From Verrucomicrobiales bacterium (GTDB lineage Bacteria > Verrucomicrobiota > Verrucomicrobiia > Limisphaerales > JAYPXF01), in contig PBAL01000058.1 of NCBI GenBank assembly GCA_002715965.1, positions 36,945-100,944 of the forward strand: a stretch of 64,000 nucleotides of DNA. Reading direction: 5' to 3'. Below, piece after piece: positions 25,866 to 34,426 of the stretch. Positions within the stretch are counted from its first letter, which is position 1, and every line of letters starts with the position of its first letter. The translations under genes and the position numbers were made by a program. The notes under the pieces were generated by a model. It worked only from the letters and a program-made list of their open reading frames with translations, did no database searches and was not told the origin of the DNA.

Positions 25866-27011
25866 ATGGCGACGACGTATCTGGATTACAATGCCACCAC
25901 GCCCCTCGATGCCGGGGTGCGCGAGGCCATGCTTCCGTTCCTGGGAGAAATCTGGGGCAACCCGTCGAGCGTGCATCATGTGGGACGAAAGGCACGCGCC
26001 CTTCTCGACGACTTACGGGATCGCTTCTCAATCGTGTTCAAATGCAAACCCAGCGAGATCGTATTCACCAGTGGAGGAACGGAGGCGAACAACCTGGCCG
26101 TGTTTGGAACGGCCCGGATGTTGAAAGACAAGGGGCGTCATCTGATCACTTCGCAGATCGAGCATCACGCGGTGTTGCATTGTTTCGATTACCTGAAAGC
26201 CAAGGAAGGGTTTGAGGTCGATCGCCTGCCCGTGGACAGCGCCGGACGAATTGATCCGAACGATCTCAAATCCACATTGCGGGAAGACACCGTCTTGGTT
26301 TCCTTGATGGCCGCCAACAACGAGACAGGAACCATCCAACCGGTGGAGGAATTTGGATCCATCTGCCGCGAACACGGAGTGTTGTTTCACACCGACGCCA
26401 TACAGTGGTTTGGGAAGCAGCCCTTCGCGGAGATCGACCAGTTCAATGCGGACCTTGTGAGTATTTGCGGGCATAAATTCCACGGTCCCCGTGGCGCTGG
26501 TGCGTTGTTTGTCCGATCGCCCTTGCTTCCCGATCCGATCCTCTTTGGCGGAGCGCACGAAAATGAACGACGTGCCGGCACGGAAAACCTCAGCTCCATC
26601 GCCGGCTTGGCGGAGGCCCTGGAGCGCTTTGTCCGCGCCCCAGTCTTCGAGCGCCCTGAACTCGGAAATCTGACCGAAAAACTGATCGACCGTTCCAAGG
26701 CAATCGAAGGGCTGACCTTTCGCGGAGATCGAGAGAAACGCCTGTCCAACACGAGCGCTTTCACGGTCACCGGCTGCGATAGCATCGCATTGCTCGCGGG
26801 CTTGGACATTGAAGGAATATGCGCCTCCAGCGGATCTGCCTGCTCAGCTGGCTCAATCGAACCGTCACACGTCATGCGGGCCATGGGAGTATCCGCAGAA
26901 GAATCCAACGCACTTCTGCGATTCTCCTTCGGGCGTGAGAACTGCGAAACCGACTTGGATCACCTGCTCGAAAAGCTCCCGGAAGTTATTGAGCGCGTGC
27001 GGAATCACTGA
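25866..27011 (+). CDS. cysteine desulfurase (NifS/IscS family)
   Basis: 381 residues. PLP enzyme converting cysteine to alanine and enzyme-bound persulfide. The N-terminus TYLDYNATTPLDAGVREAM is the family hallmark; the PLP-binding Lys is Lys204 in CGHKFHGPRG; the persulfide Cys is Cys326 in SSGSACSAGS, within a long flexible loop typical of the group I (IscS/NifS) enzymes. No iscU, iscA or tRNA thiolation gene is next to it, so its role (Fe-S, thio-tRNA, or selenium delivery to the sel genes 4-5 kb downstream) is open. ATG start at 25866. Confidence 0.92.
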   Translation: MATTYLDYNATTPLDAGVREAMLPFLGEIWGNPSSVHHVGRKARALLDDLRDRFSIVFKCKPSEIVFTSGGTEANNLAVFGTARMLKDKGRHLITSQIEHHAVLHCFDYLKAKEGFEVDRLPVDSAGRIDPNDLKSTLREDTVLVSLMAANNETGTIQPVEEFGSICREHGVLFHTDAIQWFGKQPFAEIDQFNADLVSICGHKFHGPRGAGALFVRSPLLPDPILFGGAHENERRAGTENLSSIAGLAEALERFVRAPVFERPELGNLTEKLIDRSKAIEGLTFRGDREKRLSNTSAFTVTGCDSIALLAGLDIEGICASSGSACSAGSIEPSHVMRAMGVSAEESNALLRFSFGRENCETDLDHLLEKLPEVIERVRNH

Positions 27012-27083
27012 TATCCGATCTGCGTCAGCCGCTTGAGGACGACCGCGGCTTGGGGAGCCACTGAGGAATTCCCCGCCAATCCA

Positions 27084-27445
27084 ATGAGTGAAGGACACAA
27101 CAAGACGGTGGTGGAACTGGACCTGATAGCGGGTACAGCTCAATCTGTGCAGATCTCGATGAGGGCTTGAACATCACCAGCACGGTCGCGCTGAACGAAG
27201 AAATCCAGACCTTTGTCGAGGCGGGCCTGAATGCGATCCAACGCGAGCGCAGTCGAGTTCGGGCGTCAGCCGGTGAAATACTCGAATTGCTCCTTACCTT
27301 GGGGGATCCGGAGCAGGCCGTTGCTCGGGCGGAGGCATTTCTCACTTCGGCCGAGCGGGACACCTGGTTCTCACCTGACTTGATTCCCGCCGGATCATCA
27401 ACGCATAAGCAGCCAGCCAGAAAGCAACGGGCAACAGGCAGATGA
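27084..27445 (+). pseudogene. nucleotidyl-cyclase-like domain remnant with frameshift
   Basis: From ATG 27084 the frame reads MSEGHNKTVVELDLIAG and then stops soon after. One frame over, without a break in similarity, it continues YSSICADLDEGLNITSTVAL and EIQTFVEAGLNAIQRERSRV, then LLTLGDPEQAVARAEAFL, to the stop at 27445. VVELDL(x)GYSSI followed by a QTFVEAGL helix resembles the start of class III adenylate/guanylate cyclase domains. One deleted base in gcgggtac explains the shift. No metal-binding Asp pair or full catalytic core is present, so the assignment is tentative. It fills the 608-bp gap 27012-27619; no other gene is seen there. Confidence 0.45.
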
Positions 27446-27619
27446 TCGTTCCGGTATCGTAGTCGATGCACATGGGCGTTTGGGTTTCTGCGGGTTGGCG
27501 AGGCAGTGTTGGGCGGCTTCTTTTGCGTCAACGGAATTCTGGATTTGGCGTGCTGTCACTGACCGGATTCATTCACGCAAAAACCCCTTTCATCATTTGA
27601 GCCACGGACCGCTTCTCGT

Positions 27620-28804
27620 ATGGTCCGCGCTTTGACAACGAGCGCACAAGTCACTGCCACGGATCTTCTCCGCGATGCGTTTCGCGAGCGATTTGACGGC
27701 CAGCCGCAGGTTTTCGCGAGGGCGCCGGGACGCGTCAACCTGATCGGCGAGCACACCGATTACAATCAGGGATTTGTGCTGCCGATGGCCATCGATCGCG
27801 CTTGCACCATCGCTGCGCGTTCGAACGAATCCAATCATATCACCATCCGCTCGCTGGCCAGCGATGAGGAACAGACGTTCTCCCTTTGTGATCTGAAACC
27901 CGAGCCGAAAGGGCTTTTCTCCGACTACGTTCGTGGTGTTGTCGCAGGTTTTTGCGAACGCGGTGTGAGCGTGACGGGATTCGATGCGGTGGTTGATTCG
28001 GACATCCCACTGGGTTCTGGACTCAGCAGCAGCGCGGCGCTCGAGGTGGCGACGGCGACGTTGCTGGAGGAATTGACGGAACATAGGGTATCCCCAATGG
28101 ACAAAGCCTTGCTCTGTCAAAAGGCCGAACATCAATTCGTCGGCGTTCCCTGTGGGTTGATGGATCAGTATGCCAGCGTCTTCGGCCGGACCGATCAGTT
28201 GATGCTGCTGGACTGCCGCGACAACGAATGCCGCTACGTATCAATGGCGGACCCTTCGGTGGCGCTGCTGGTGATCAACTCCAACGTCCGCCACCAACTC
28301 GCGGAGAGTGAATACGCCGTCCGAAAGTCCCAATGCGAATCCGCGTCGAGTAAGCTCGGTCTGCAATCGCTCCGCGACGCCGGCCTCGAATCGCTCAATC
28401 ATCCGGACCTCGACGATCTTGAGGTGAAACGCGTCCGGCACATCTTTACCGAGAATCAGCGCACACAATCCGCAGCCGGTGAAACCGAACACCAGGCGTG
28501 GGGAACCGTCGGCGAGCTCATGTACGCCAGCCACGCCTCCCTTCGCGACGATTACCAGGTGAGCTGCGCCGAACTGGATGCCATTGTGGAGATCTGCCAA
28601 TGCATCGGAACAGATGGCGGAATTCACGGAGCCCGCATGACAGGTGGAGGATTTGGCGGATGCGCCATCGCGCTCGTTGAGGTGGCTCGACTGAAAGAAT
28701 TGTGCCGGCGGATTGCGGCCGAATACCGAATCCGAACGGAAATCGAATCGTCCCTGTTCTGTGTCCGCCCCGGTACCGGCGCCGAGATCATCCCCGCTTC
28801 CTGA
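27620..28804 (+). CDS. galK: galactokinase
   Basis: 394 residues. GHMP-kinase motifs: the galactokinase signature APGRVNLIGEHTDYNQGFVLP near residue 33, the phosphate loop PLGSGLSSSAALEVA around residue 134, and the C-terminal TGGGFGGCAIALV. The signature distinguishes GalK from homoserine and mevalonate kinases. It phosphorylates D-galactose with ATP, first step of the Leloir pathway; galT and galE are not adjacent. ATG 27620 is the first in-frame start and leaves about 20 residues before the signature, normal for bacterial GalK. Confidence 0.95.
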   Translation: MVRALTTSAQVTATDLLRDAFRERFDGQPQVFARAPGRVNLIGEHTDYNQGFVLPMAIDRACTIAARSNESNHITIRSLASDEEQTFSLCDLKPEPKGLFSDYVRGVVAGFCERGVSVTGFDAVVDSDIPLGSGLSSSAALEVATATLLEELTEHRVSPMDKALLCQKAEHQFVGVPCGLMDQYASVFGRTDQLMLLDCRDNECRYVSMADPSVALLVINSNVRHQLAESEYAVRKSQCESASSKLGLQSLRDAGLESLNHPDLDDLEVKRVRHIFTENQRTQSAAGETEHQAWGTVGELMYASHASLRDDYQVSCAELDAIVEICQCIGTDGGIHGARMTGGGFGGCAIALVEVARLKELCRRIAAEYRIRTEIESSLFCVRPGTGAEIIPAS

Positions 28805-28823
28805 TCGGTCTGGGAGATCCGTA

Positions 28824-29090
28824 TCAGGCGGTTACGGGCTCGCCGAACAATCCGCTCACCATTGGTTCGTAAGACTTCCTCGCTTCCTCGTCAAAACAGA
28901 CGAAGGTGACCAAGCGGCAGACATTGTTTGCCCCAAGGAAGGCATGCGCTTCTGATACGGCAATCCGGCAGGCGGCATGCATGGGGAAACGATATGCGCC
29001 CATACTGATTGACGGAAAGGCCACGGAGCGGAACCCGTTTTGCTCCACGATATCAAAGCAACGGCGAAGGCAATGAGGGCCAGGCGCATC
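28824..29090 (-). pseudogene. macro-domain (ADP-ribose hydrolase) C-terminal fragment
   Basis: The minus-strand frame ends in a recognisable macro-domain half: HCLRRCFDIVEQNGF, RSVAFPSISMGAYRFP and VTFVCFDEEARKSYEPM. In intact family members this is preceded by a GDIT-type N-terminal half that binds ADP-ribose; that half is absent here and the frame instead runs antisense into the M23 peptidase gene start. The fragment is thus probably a 5'-truncated relic. It takes up most of the 368-bp gap 28805-29172. Confidence 0.6.
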
Positions 29091-29172
29091 GACATCAGTG
29101 GAGTATTCGCAAATCTGGCGACGATCAAAATGGCGAACTTCACATCCCCACTGTTCTCCGCATAATCGCGAC

Positions 29173-30648
29173 ATGCGTTCCGCTTTGCTCTGCCTGTTCG
29201 TAATCACGCTCGCCTCGGCCCGCCTGATGGCCGCCATAGACCCGCTCGTACGGACAATCGACCTTGACGTCGGAGAGGAAACGACCGTCGAGCTTTCAGA
29301 TGGCAGCGAGGCGAAGGTCAAACTTGTCGATCTGAAAGAAAATCTCGATTCGGTTACCGAGGCCGTTCGGCGCGCTGTGGTTACCGTGGAAGTAAATGGC
29401 AAGCTGGCGAAGCTTGTTTCCGCCACCTACAACCTGCCCCGAAAGGTGGGTGGCGTGCAGATCGACTGCACCATCACCAGGGGCTACCAGGACAAGGGAG
29501 GCACGGCGTGGCGGCTGAAGAAGGACGCCCGGTTGCGCGTGTGGCCAAAGGGCTCGCCCTGGATTCGTCCGGGCACCTTCGTCTATCCCGCGAACCAGAA
29601 GTGGTTTGCCACCGACACCCAGATGGCGAATGACCCGGTATATGTCGATGGAGGTGAGCGTCCGAATAAATCAAGCGTCTACTACCACAGCGGATTGGAC
29701 ATCGGCGGCAGTGAAGGGTTGGTTGAGATCGTTGCGGCCGTCGATGGCCTCGTCGTTTCTTCCGCCGGCGAAACCATGCCGGAACACCGGCTCAATACCC
29801 CGGTCGGTCCGCGATACGATGTGGTCTATCTGTTCGACGAACGTGGGTGGTACTATCGGAACAGCCATCTCAAAACGATCGATCCCGCGATCAAGCCCGG
29901 CGTCCGCGTCAAGAAGGGCCAACGGCTGGGCACGCTCGGCAAGGAAGGTGGCAGTGGTGGCTGGACGCATCTCCACTTCGAGATCAAGAGCATGCAGCCT
30001 TCCGGTGAATGGGGAACACAGGAAGGCTACGCGTTTCTTTGGCAGGCCTATCTCGCCGAATACAAACCAAAGGTCATTGCCGTTGCACGCCCGCATCATC
30101 TGTGTTGGACAGGTGAAGGCGTCACGCTCGACGCCTCCAAATCATGGGCCGCCGGGAAGATTGCCAGTTACGAGTGGATATGCGACGACGGCACGACTTC
30201 GACCGCCATGCGCATGAAGCGTTCCTACCAGAAACCCGGTCGCCATAGCGAAATTCTCAAGATCACCGATGCCGATGGAAACGTCTCCTACGACTTTGCC
30301 GTGGTGATCGTTTACGACCGCAAGCATCCCGACCGTCACATCACTACCATCCACCCGAGCTATTACCCCACCACTGGAATCCGAGTGGGAGATCCCATCA
30401 CCTTCAAAGTCCGTTCCTTCATCTCGGGACAATCACGTGAAGGCAAGGAGGTCTGGAATTTTGGCGATGGCAGCCAGCCGGTCAAAGTCCAGTCAGACGG
30501 AAACGCGGTCAAACTCGCGCCGGACGGTTACGCTCAGCACGTTCATCGCTACGCGAAGCCCGGTGACTACATCGTGCGCGTTCAACGCACGAACGAGTTC
30601 GGCGTTGTTTCCACCGGTCACCTGTGGGTTCATGTTTTGCCGAAATAA
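29173..30648 (+). CDS. secreted M23-family peptidase with PKD-like domains
   Basis: 491 residues from the ATG opening a signal peptide (RSALLCLFVITLASARLMAA); the frame also opens at 29098 but without a signal. The LytM/M23 zinc motifs are HSGLD (His172, Asp176) and HLHFEI (His266, His268), with GVRVKKGQRLGTLG between. Two PKD/Ig-like beta domains follow (about 315-385 and 395-490), each with WICDDGT or WNFGDGSQ motifs. M23 enzymes cut peptidoglycan cross-bridges; with PKD domains this may be a surface-associated wall-remodelling enzyme or a carbohydrate/protein-binding variant. Confidence 0.9.
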   Translation: MRSALLCLFVITLASARLMAAIDPLVRTIDLDVGEETTVELSDGSEAKVKLVDLKENLDSVTEAVRRAVVTVEVNGKLAKLVSATYNLPRKVGGVQIDCTITRGYQDKGGTAWRLKKDARLRVWPKGSPWIRPGTFVYPANQKWFATDTQMANDPVYVDGGERPNKSSVYYHSGLDIGGSEGLVEIVAAVDGLVVSSAGETMPEHRLNTPVGPRYDVVYLFDERGWYYRNSHLKTIDPAIKPGVRVKKGQRLGTLGKEGGSGGWTHLHFEIKSMQPSGEWGTQEGYAFLWQAYLAEYKPKVIAVARPHHLCWTGEGVTLDASKSWAAGKIASYEWICDDGTTSTAMRMKRSYQKPGRHSEILKITDADGNVSYDFAVVIVYDRKHPDRHITTIHPSYYPTTGIRVGDPITFKVRSFISGQSREGKEVWNFGDGSQPVKVQSDGNAVKLAPDGYAQHVHRYAKPGDYIVRVQRTNEFGVVSTGHLWVHVLPK

Positions 30649-30720
30649 ACTGCGCACCTGGGATTGGATCGCTTGGCAGACCGTGGTTGTTCCCTAGCAG
30701 ATCTTCCGTGAGAATGCGCT

Positions 30721-30991
30721 ATGACTTACGCCGAGCTGGAATCGTTCTATCACGATCTCGTTCGCCGTGCGCGGGAGCGTGACATCACCTGCGCGATCAC
30801 CAGCGGGATGGCCTGTGTTCACTACGGCGTGGCCCAGACCACGAAGGACTGCGATCTCCTTTGCGACCCGGAGCTGGCAGAGTGAATTTCTGCCCCTGAA
30901 TGAACGTCGTCGCGAGATTGCAAAGATGTATGACCACGCAAAGGCCAAGGGCGTGAAATTCGACAAACCGGCTCCGAGGTATACGCGTTGA
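30721..30991 (+). pseudogene. nucleotidyltransferase-like gene with internal deletion
   Basis: From ATG 30721 the first piece reads MTYAELESFYHDLVRRARER then AITSGMACVHYGVAQTTKDC and DLLCDP, similar to the start of AbiEii-like/uncharacterised nucleotidyltransferases of Verrucomicrobia; it stops at 30885. A second frame, from about 30870, reads SEFLPLNERRREIAKMYDHA and KGVKFDKPAPRYTR to 30991, which looks like the C-terminus of the same protein. The middle of the gene, probably well over a hundred codons, is missing at about 30875 and the ends are out of frame. This lies in the 443-bp gap 30649-31091; the rest of the gap is unremarkable. Confidence 0.55.
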
Positions 30992-31091
30992 GGCTCGGTT
31001 TGCCGGTCTGTTTCTGGTCAGCGCCGTTTAACCTTCGTGGTATTGCCGAAGAACACGTCCGCGGCTTCCATGACCGTTTCCGACAGCGTAA

Positions 31092-32993
31092 TTAGTTGAA
31101 CCCCCTTCCTTTCTCGGTCAGTTGCCGTTGATCACCGACACGTTGCGTGATGCCGTCGCGGTCCAGTTTCTCCATCAATGGCAGTGCGATGCGTCGGGAC
31201 GTTTGCAGGGTGGTTCGAATGTCGCTCATTGTGCCGGAACCTTTTTCGGTCAGCAAATGAACGACACCATTGATCATCTCCTGGCAGGTCTCCGCTGGGA
31301 GAAACGTGTTCGGATCCAGCTGAACCAACTCATTGATATCCACGAGATACCTCAATGCCCGTTCGGTCTCAGGCGAGTCAGCCAGTTGCGTTCGGCTCGG
31401 CGTTTCGCGCGGGTTCTCGGCCACCCGTGTACGAATCCGTTCACAACCCGCTTTAAGGCGGTCGGGGAGGCGGGCCTCATGTCCAGGTGGCGCAATCAGT
31501 TCGCCTTCAATTTTGAGAGCGGACTCACAGAGCGCGTTGATCAGGTGCTGCGCCAACTCCTCATTCGGCAGGCGGGATCTTAGCTGGAGGCGCAGGTCGT
31601 TGAGGGGATAGCCCGGGAGCGCCGGATCGGATTCCAGACGATCGCGGATTGCTGCAACGGCCCAGTCCTGATGACCGGACCACCAGTCGCCGTTGATGAT
31701 CCAGGATCCCATTTTAATCACCTCGTCACGTTCAAGCAGTGCTTTCTCCGCTGCGTTGTCGCAACGTGGTTTGAAACCATCTCGTTCGAGTATCGCGGCA
31801 ATCCACTCGGTTGACTCGACTTCCGCGCCCGAGAGTTTCTGCAATAGAGACTGCTGTTCGGGTTCGCGAAACCGATCCGTGCGGGCGACTGACTCAAGAA
31901 CTCTGCCTCCGGCCAACGTGCTGCTCTCGGTCCAATCGCGAACAGTGAAACGATCACCATCACGGCAGAAGACAGGAGATTCGAAACGCAGCTGCGCGAT
32001 CGAAGTTTCGCCCGGGCAAAGTTCCTTCGCTTTCGGAAGAATGACTTTCGCCACAAAGTTGCCCGTGCCGATGTGAATCCGGACCCGCGCGGAATGTTTG
32101 AGTGCTTTGTTTGCCGGCGACTTCGGACTGATCTGGCGCGCTGACTTGGTCAGAATGACATCGACGATGTCCGTTGATTCACCGACGGTGAGCACATCGC
32201 CACGTTGAACGTATGGTTTTCCCGACTGCGGTGAGAGGTCGATGTCCGGCAGGTTTAGTGCGACGCGACTTCCGGGCTGAGCGACCTCCACTGCATCGCC
32301 GAAGGTCTGAACACCACGGATCCGCGCGGGTGTGCCGCGTGGCTGGATGATGACGGATTGACCGGTCTCCATCGAACCGTGCTCCAGCGTCCCGGTCACC
32401 ACCGTACCAATCCCTCGCATGCTGAATGCTCGATCCACCCAGAGCTGTGGTGGTCCCTGCCTTCGTGAAGTCTTCGTGAGCAGGGACGACAGTTTGTTCG
32501 GTACCTGCGCGATGCTGGCGAGATCGTTGATCGATGTTTTGACGATATCGGCATCTGAGTACGGTGTTCCGCTCAGTTCATCACGAATGATCTCCTCGAC
32601 CAGCTCCGGATCCGCGTCCGGAAGATCCACCTTGGTCAATGCCACAAGCAGATTCGGGACGGCTAGGTAGTTCAGGATTTGAACATGTTCCTCGGTCTGA
32701 GGCATCCAGCCATCGTCGGCCGCAACGACGAGGAGGGCTGCGTCTGCCGCGCCCACCCCGGTGACCATGTTCTTCACGAAATCTTCATGACCGGGCACAT
32801 CGACCAGGCCCACGTCAGCAATCGCGTCTTCCATTGGGATCTCGAGATGCGCAAAGCCGAGATCGATCGTGATTCCACGCTGCTTTTCCTCAGGCAGGCG
32901 ATCGGGGTCGGTGTTGGTGAGCGCCTTGACGAGTGAACTCTTGCCGTGATCGACGTGACCGGCGGTGGCAACGATGTAATTCCTGCGTTCCAC
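31092..32993 (-). CDS. selB: selenocysteine-specific translation elongation factor SelB
   Basis: 633 residues. GTPase motifs: [14 protein letters not shown] (P-loop), [13 protein letters not shown] (switch I), [15 protein letters not shown] (G3), TKVD (G4). EF-Tu-like domains II and III follow, then the long C-terminal winged-helix region (about 390-633) that binds the SECIS hairpin of mRNA. That extension and similarity to SelB rather than EF-Tu set the call. SelB carries Sec-tRNA to UGA codons followed by a SECIS element. It follows selA on the same strand by 26 bp, forming a selA-selB operon. Confidence 0.95.
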   Translation of the reverse strand: MERRNYIVATAGHVDHGKSSLVKALTNTDPDRLPEEKQRGITIDLGFAHLEIPMEDAIADVGLVDVPGHEDFVKNMVTGVGAADAALLVVAADDGWMPQTEEHVQILNYLAVPNLLVALTKVDLPDADPELVEEIIRDELSGTPYSDADIVKTSINDLASIAQVPNKLSSLLTKTSRRQGPPQLWVDRAFSMRGIGTVVTGTLEHGSMETGQSVIIQPRGTPARIRGVQTFGDAVEVAQPGSRVALNLPDIDLSPQSGKPYVQRGDVLTVGESTDIVDVILTKSARQISPKSPANKALKHSARVRIHIGTGNFVAKVILPKAKELCPGETSIAQLRFESPVFCRDGDRFTVRDWTESSTLAGGRVLESVARTDRFREPEQQSLLQKLSGAEVESTEWIAAILERDGFKPRCDNAAEKALLERDEVIKMGSWIINGDWWSGHQDWAVAAIRDRLESDPALPGYPLNDLRLQLRSRLPNEELAQHLINALCESALKIEGELIAPPGHEARLPDRLKAGCERIRTRVAENPRETPSRTQLADSPETERALRYLVDINELVQLDPNTFLPAETCQEMINGVVHLLTEKGSGTMSDIRTTLQTSRRIALPLMEKLDRDGITQRVGDQRQLTEKGRGFN

Positions 32994-33019
32994 GTTCGAT
33001 TAGCAGCTTGGCGCGCGGA

Positions 33020-34378
33020 TCACTCCTGATTCCGCAATACCTCGCTAAGACACTTGGTGAGGGTTTCATCCTGCTCGGGAAACACTGTGCGCAGGTCGAG
33101 CTTGAGAATCTTTTGGGACGGATAACTAATTACCGGTGGCGCGCTTCGACGGAGGTCGGCAGCCAGACGCGTCGCGGATCGATTGGTTGCATGAATGTCC
33201 AGGGTCACCGAAGGGATCGTATCGCGCGGAAGCGTCCCGCCACCAACCTGGGCCTTGCCTTCGCCGATTTCAATTCGTGCCGAGACGTCGGCGAGAGCTT
33301 GTCGAATCGTCTCCGCGCGCTTTCGCAGTTCGTCGACGCTCGCGCTCATCATGTCGCTGACCGGCGTCGGTTTGTCGGCCAGGAGGTGATCGACCACGGC
33401 CTGCATCGCACCCAAAACCAGCCGATCGCACCGCAGTGCGCGGAAGAACGGATTACGCTTCATGCGTCCGACATGGGCGGCATTGCCGGCAATGATCCCG
33501 GCTTGTGGGCCGCCCATCAGTTTGTCCCCGCTGAAACAAACCAGATCGACGCCCGCACGAATGGCTTCGGCCGGGGTAGGCTCGCGTGTTAGTCCGGCGG
33601 CCTTCTCGGTATCGGTCAATGCCCCGCTTCCCAGGTCTTCAACGAGGGGAACACCTGATTCTCGCGCCAACTTGGAAAGTTCATCGCGCAAAGGCGATTC
33701 CACAAAACCATCCATGAAGAAGTTGCTCCGATGCACCTTGAGAATGAGACCGGTGTTTGGTCCGATCGCCGTCTCGTAGTCCGCTAGGTTCGTACGGTTG
33801 GTGGTGCCGACTTCTCGCAAGGTGGCGCCACTGGTTTCGAGAATGTCCGGGATGCGAAAGCCACCACCGATCTGGATCAACTCGCCCCGCGAGACAATCA
33901 CTTCTCGTTTCTCAGACGTCAGTTCGCGGAGAATCAGGACGAGTGCCGCTGCGCAATTGTTCACGATGGTCGCGGCTTCGGATTGGCACAGCGTTGCGAG
34001 ACCTGCTTCCACGTAATTGGCACGCCCACCACGCTCACCCGTGGTGAGGTCGTATTCGAGGTTGTTGTATTGACCGGCCAGTGCGCCCAGCGCGGAAACG
34101 ACTTCGGAGCCCAATGGCGCCCGGCCCAGATTCGTGTGAACGATGATGCCGGTCGCATTAATGACGGGTTGAATGCGGGAACGAATCGTCCGCTGAATCG
34201 CTTGCTTCACGAGATCGATCACCGAATCGCGATCGGGAATCTCGTCGGCGGTGCGAATCTGATTCAGTTCCTGGCGGATTGTGGCGACCAGCAGCGGACG
34301 GGGCAGTTCCGATTCGCCGACTGCCTTAAGCAGGGTATCGACGGCGGGGATGGATCGTTTGTTGGAATCGACGAGCAC
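33020..34378 (-). CDS. selA: L-seryl-tRNA(Sec) selenium transferase
   Basis: 452 residues. SelA is a decameric PLP enzyme converting Ser-tRNA(Sec) to Sec-tRNA(Sec) with selenophosphate. Features: INATGIIVHTNLGRAPLG near residue 79, NNLEYDLTTGERGGR, and the PLP-Lys site DLVCFSGDKLMGGPQAGIIAG near residue 285. N-terminal tRNA-binding domain is present (SIPAVDTLLKAVGESEL). The start is a GTG at 34378; no ATG lies upstream in frame, and the divergent selD fusion starts 48 bp away, so promoters of both overlap. Confidence 0.95.
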   Translation of the reverse strand: MLVDSNKRSIPAVDTLLKAVGESELPRPLLVATIRQELNQIRTADEIPDRDSVIDLVKQAIQRTIRSRIQPVINATGIIVHTNLGRAPLGSEVVSALGALAGQYNNLEYDLTTGERGGRANYVEAGLATLCQSEAATIVNNCAAALVLILRELTSEKREVIVSRGELIQIGGGFRIPDILETSGATLREVGTTNRTNLADYETAIGPNTGLILKVHRSNFFMDGFVESPLRDELSKLARESGVPLVEDLGSGALTDTEKAAGLTREPTPAEAIRAGVDLVCFSGDKLMGGPQAGIIAGNAAHVGRMKRNPFFRALRCDRLVLGAMQAVVDHLLADKPTPVSDMMSASVDELRKRAETIRQALADVSARIEIGEGKAQVGGGTLPRDTIPSVTLDIHATNRSATRLAADLRRSAPPVISYPSQKILKLDLRTVFPEQDETLTKCLSEVLRNQE

Positions 34379-34426
34379 GAATGATTTGGATTGGTCTCGG
34401 AGTCGGCGGACTCATAGCATTTCGCA

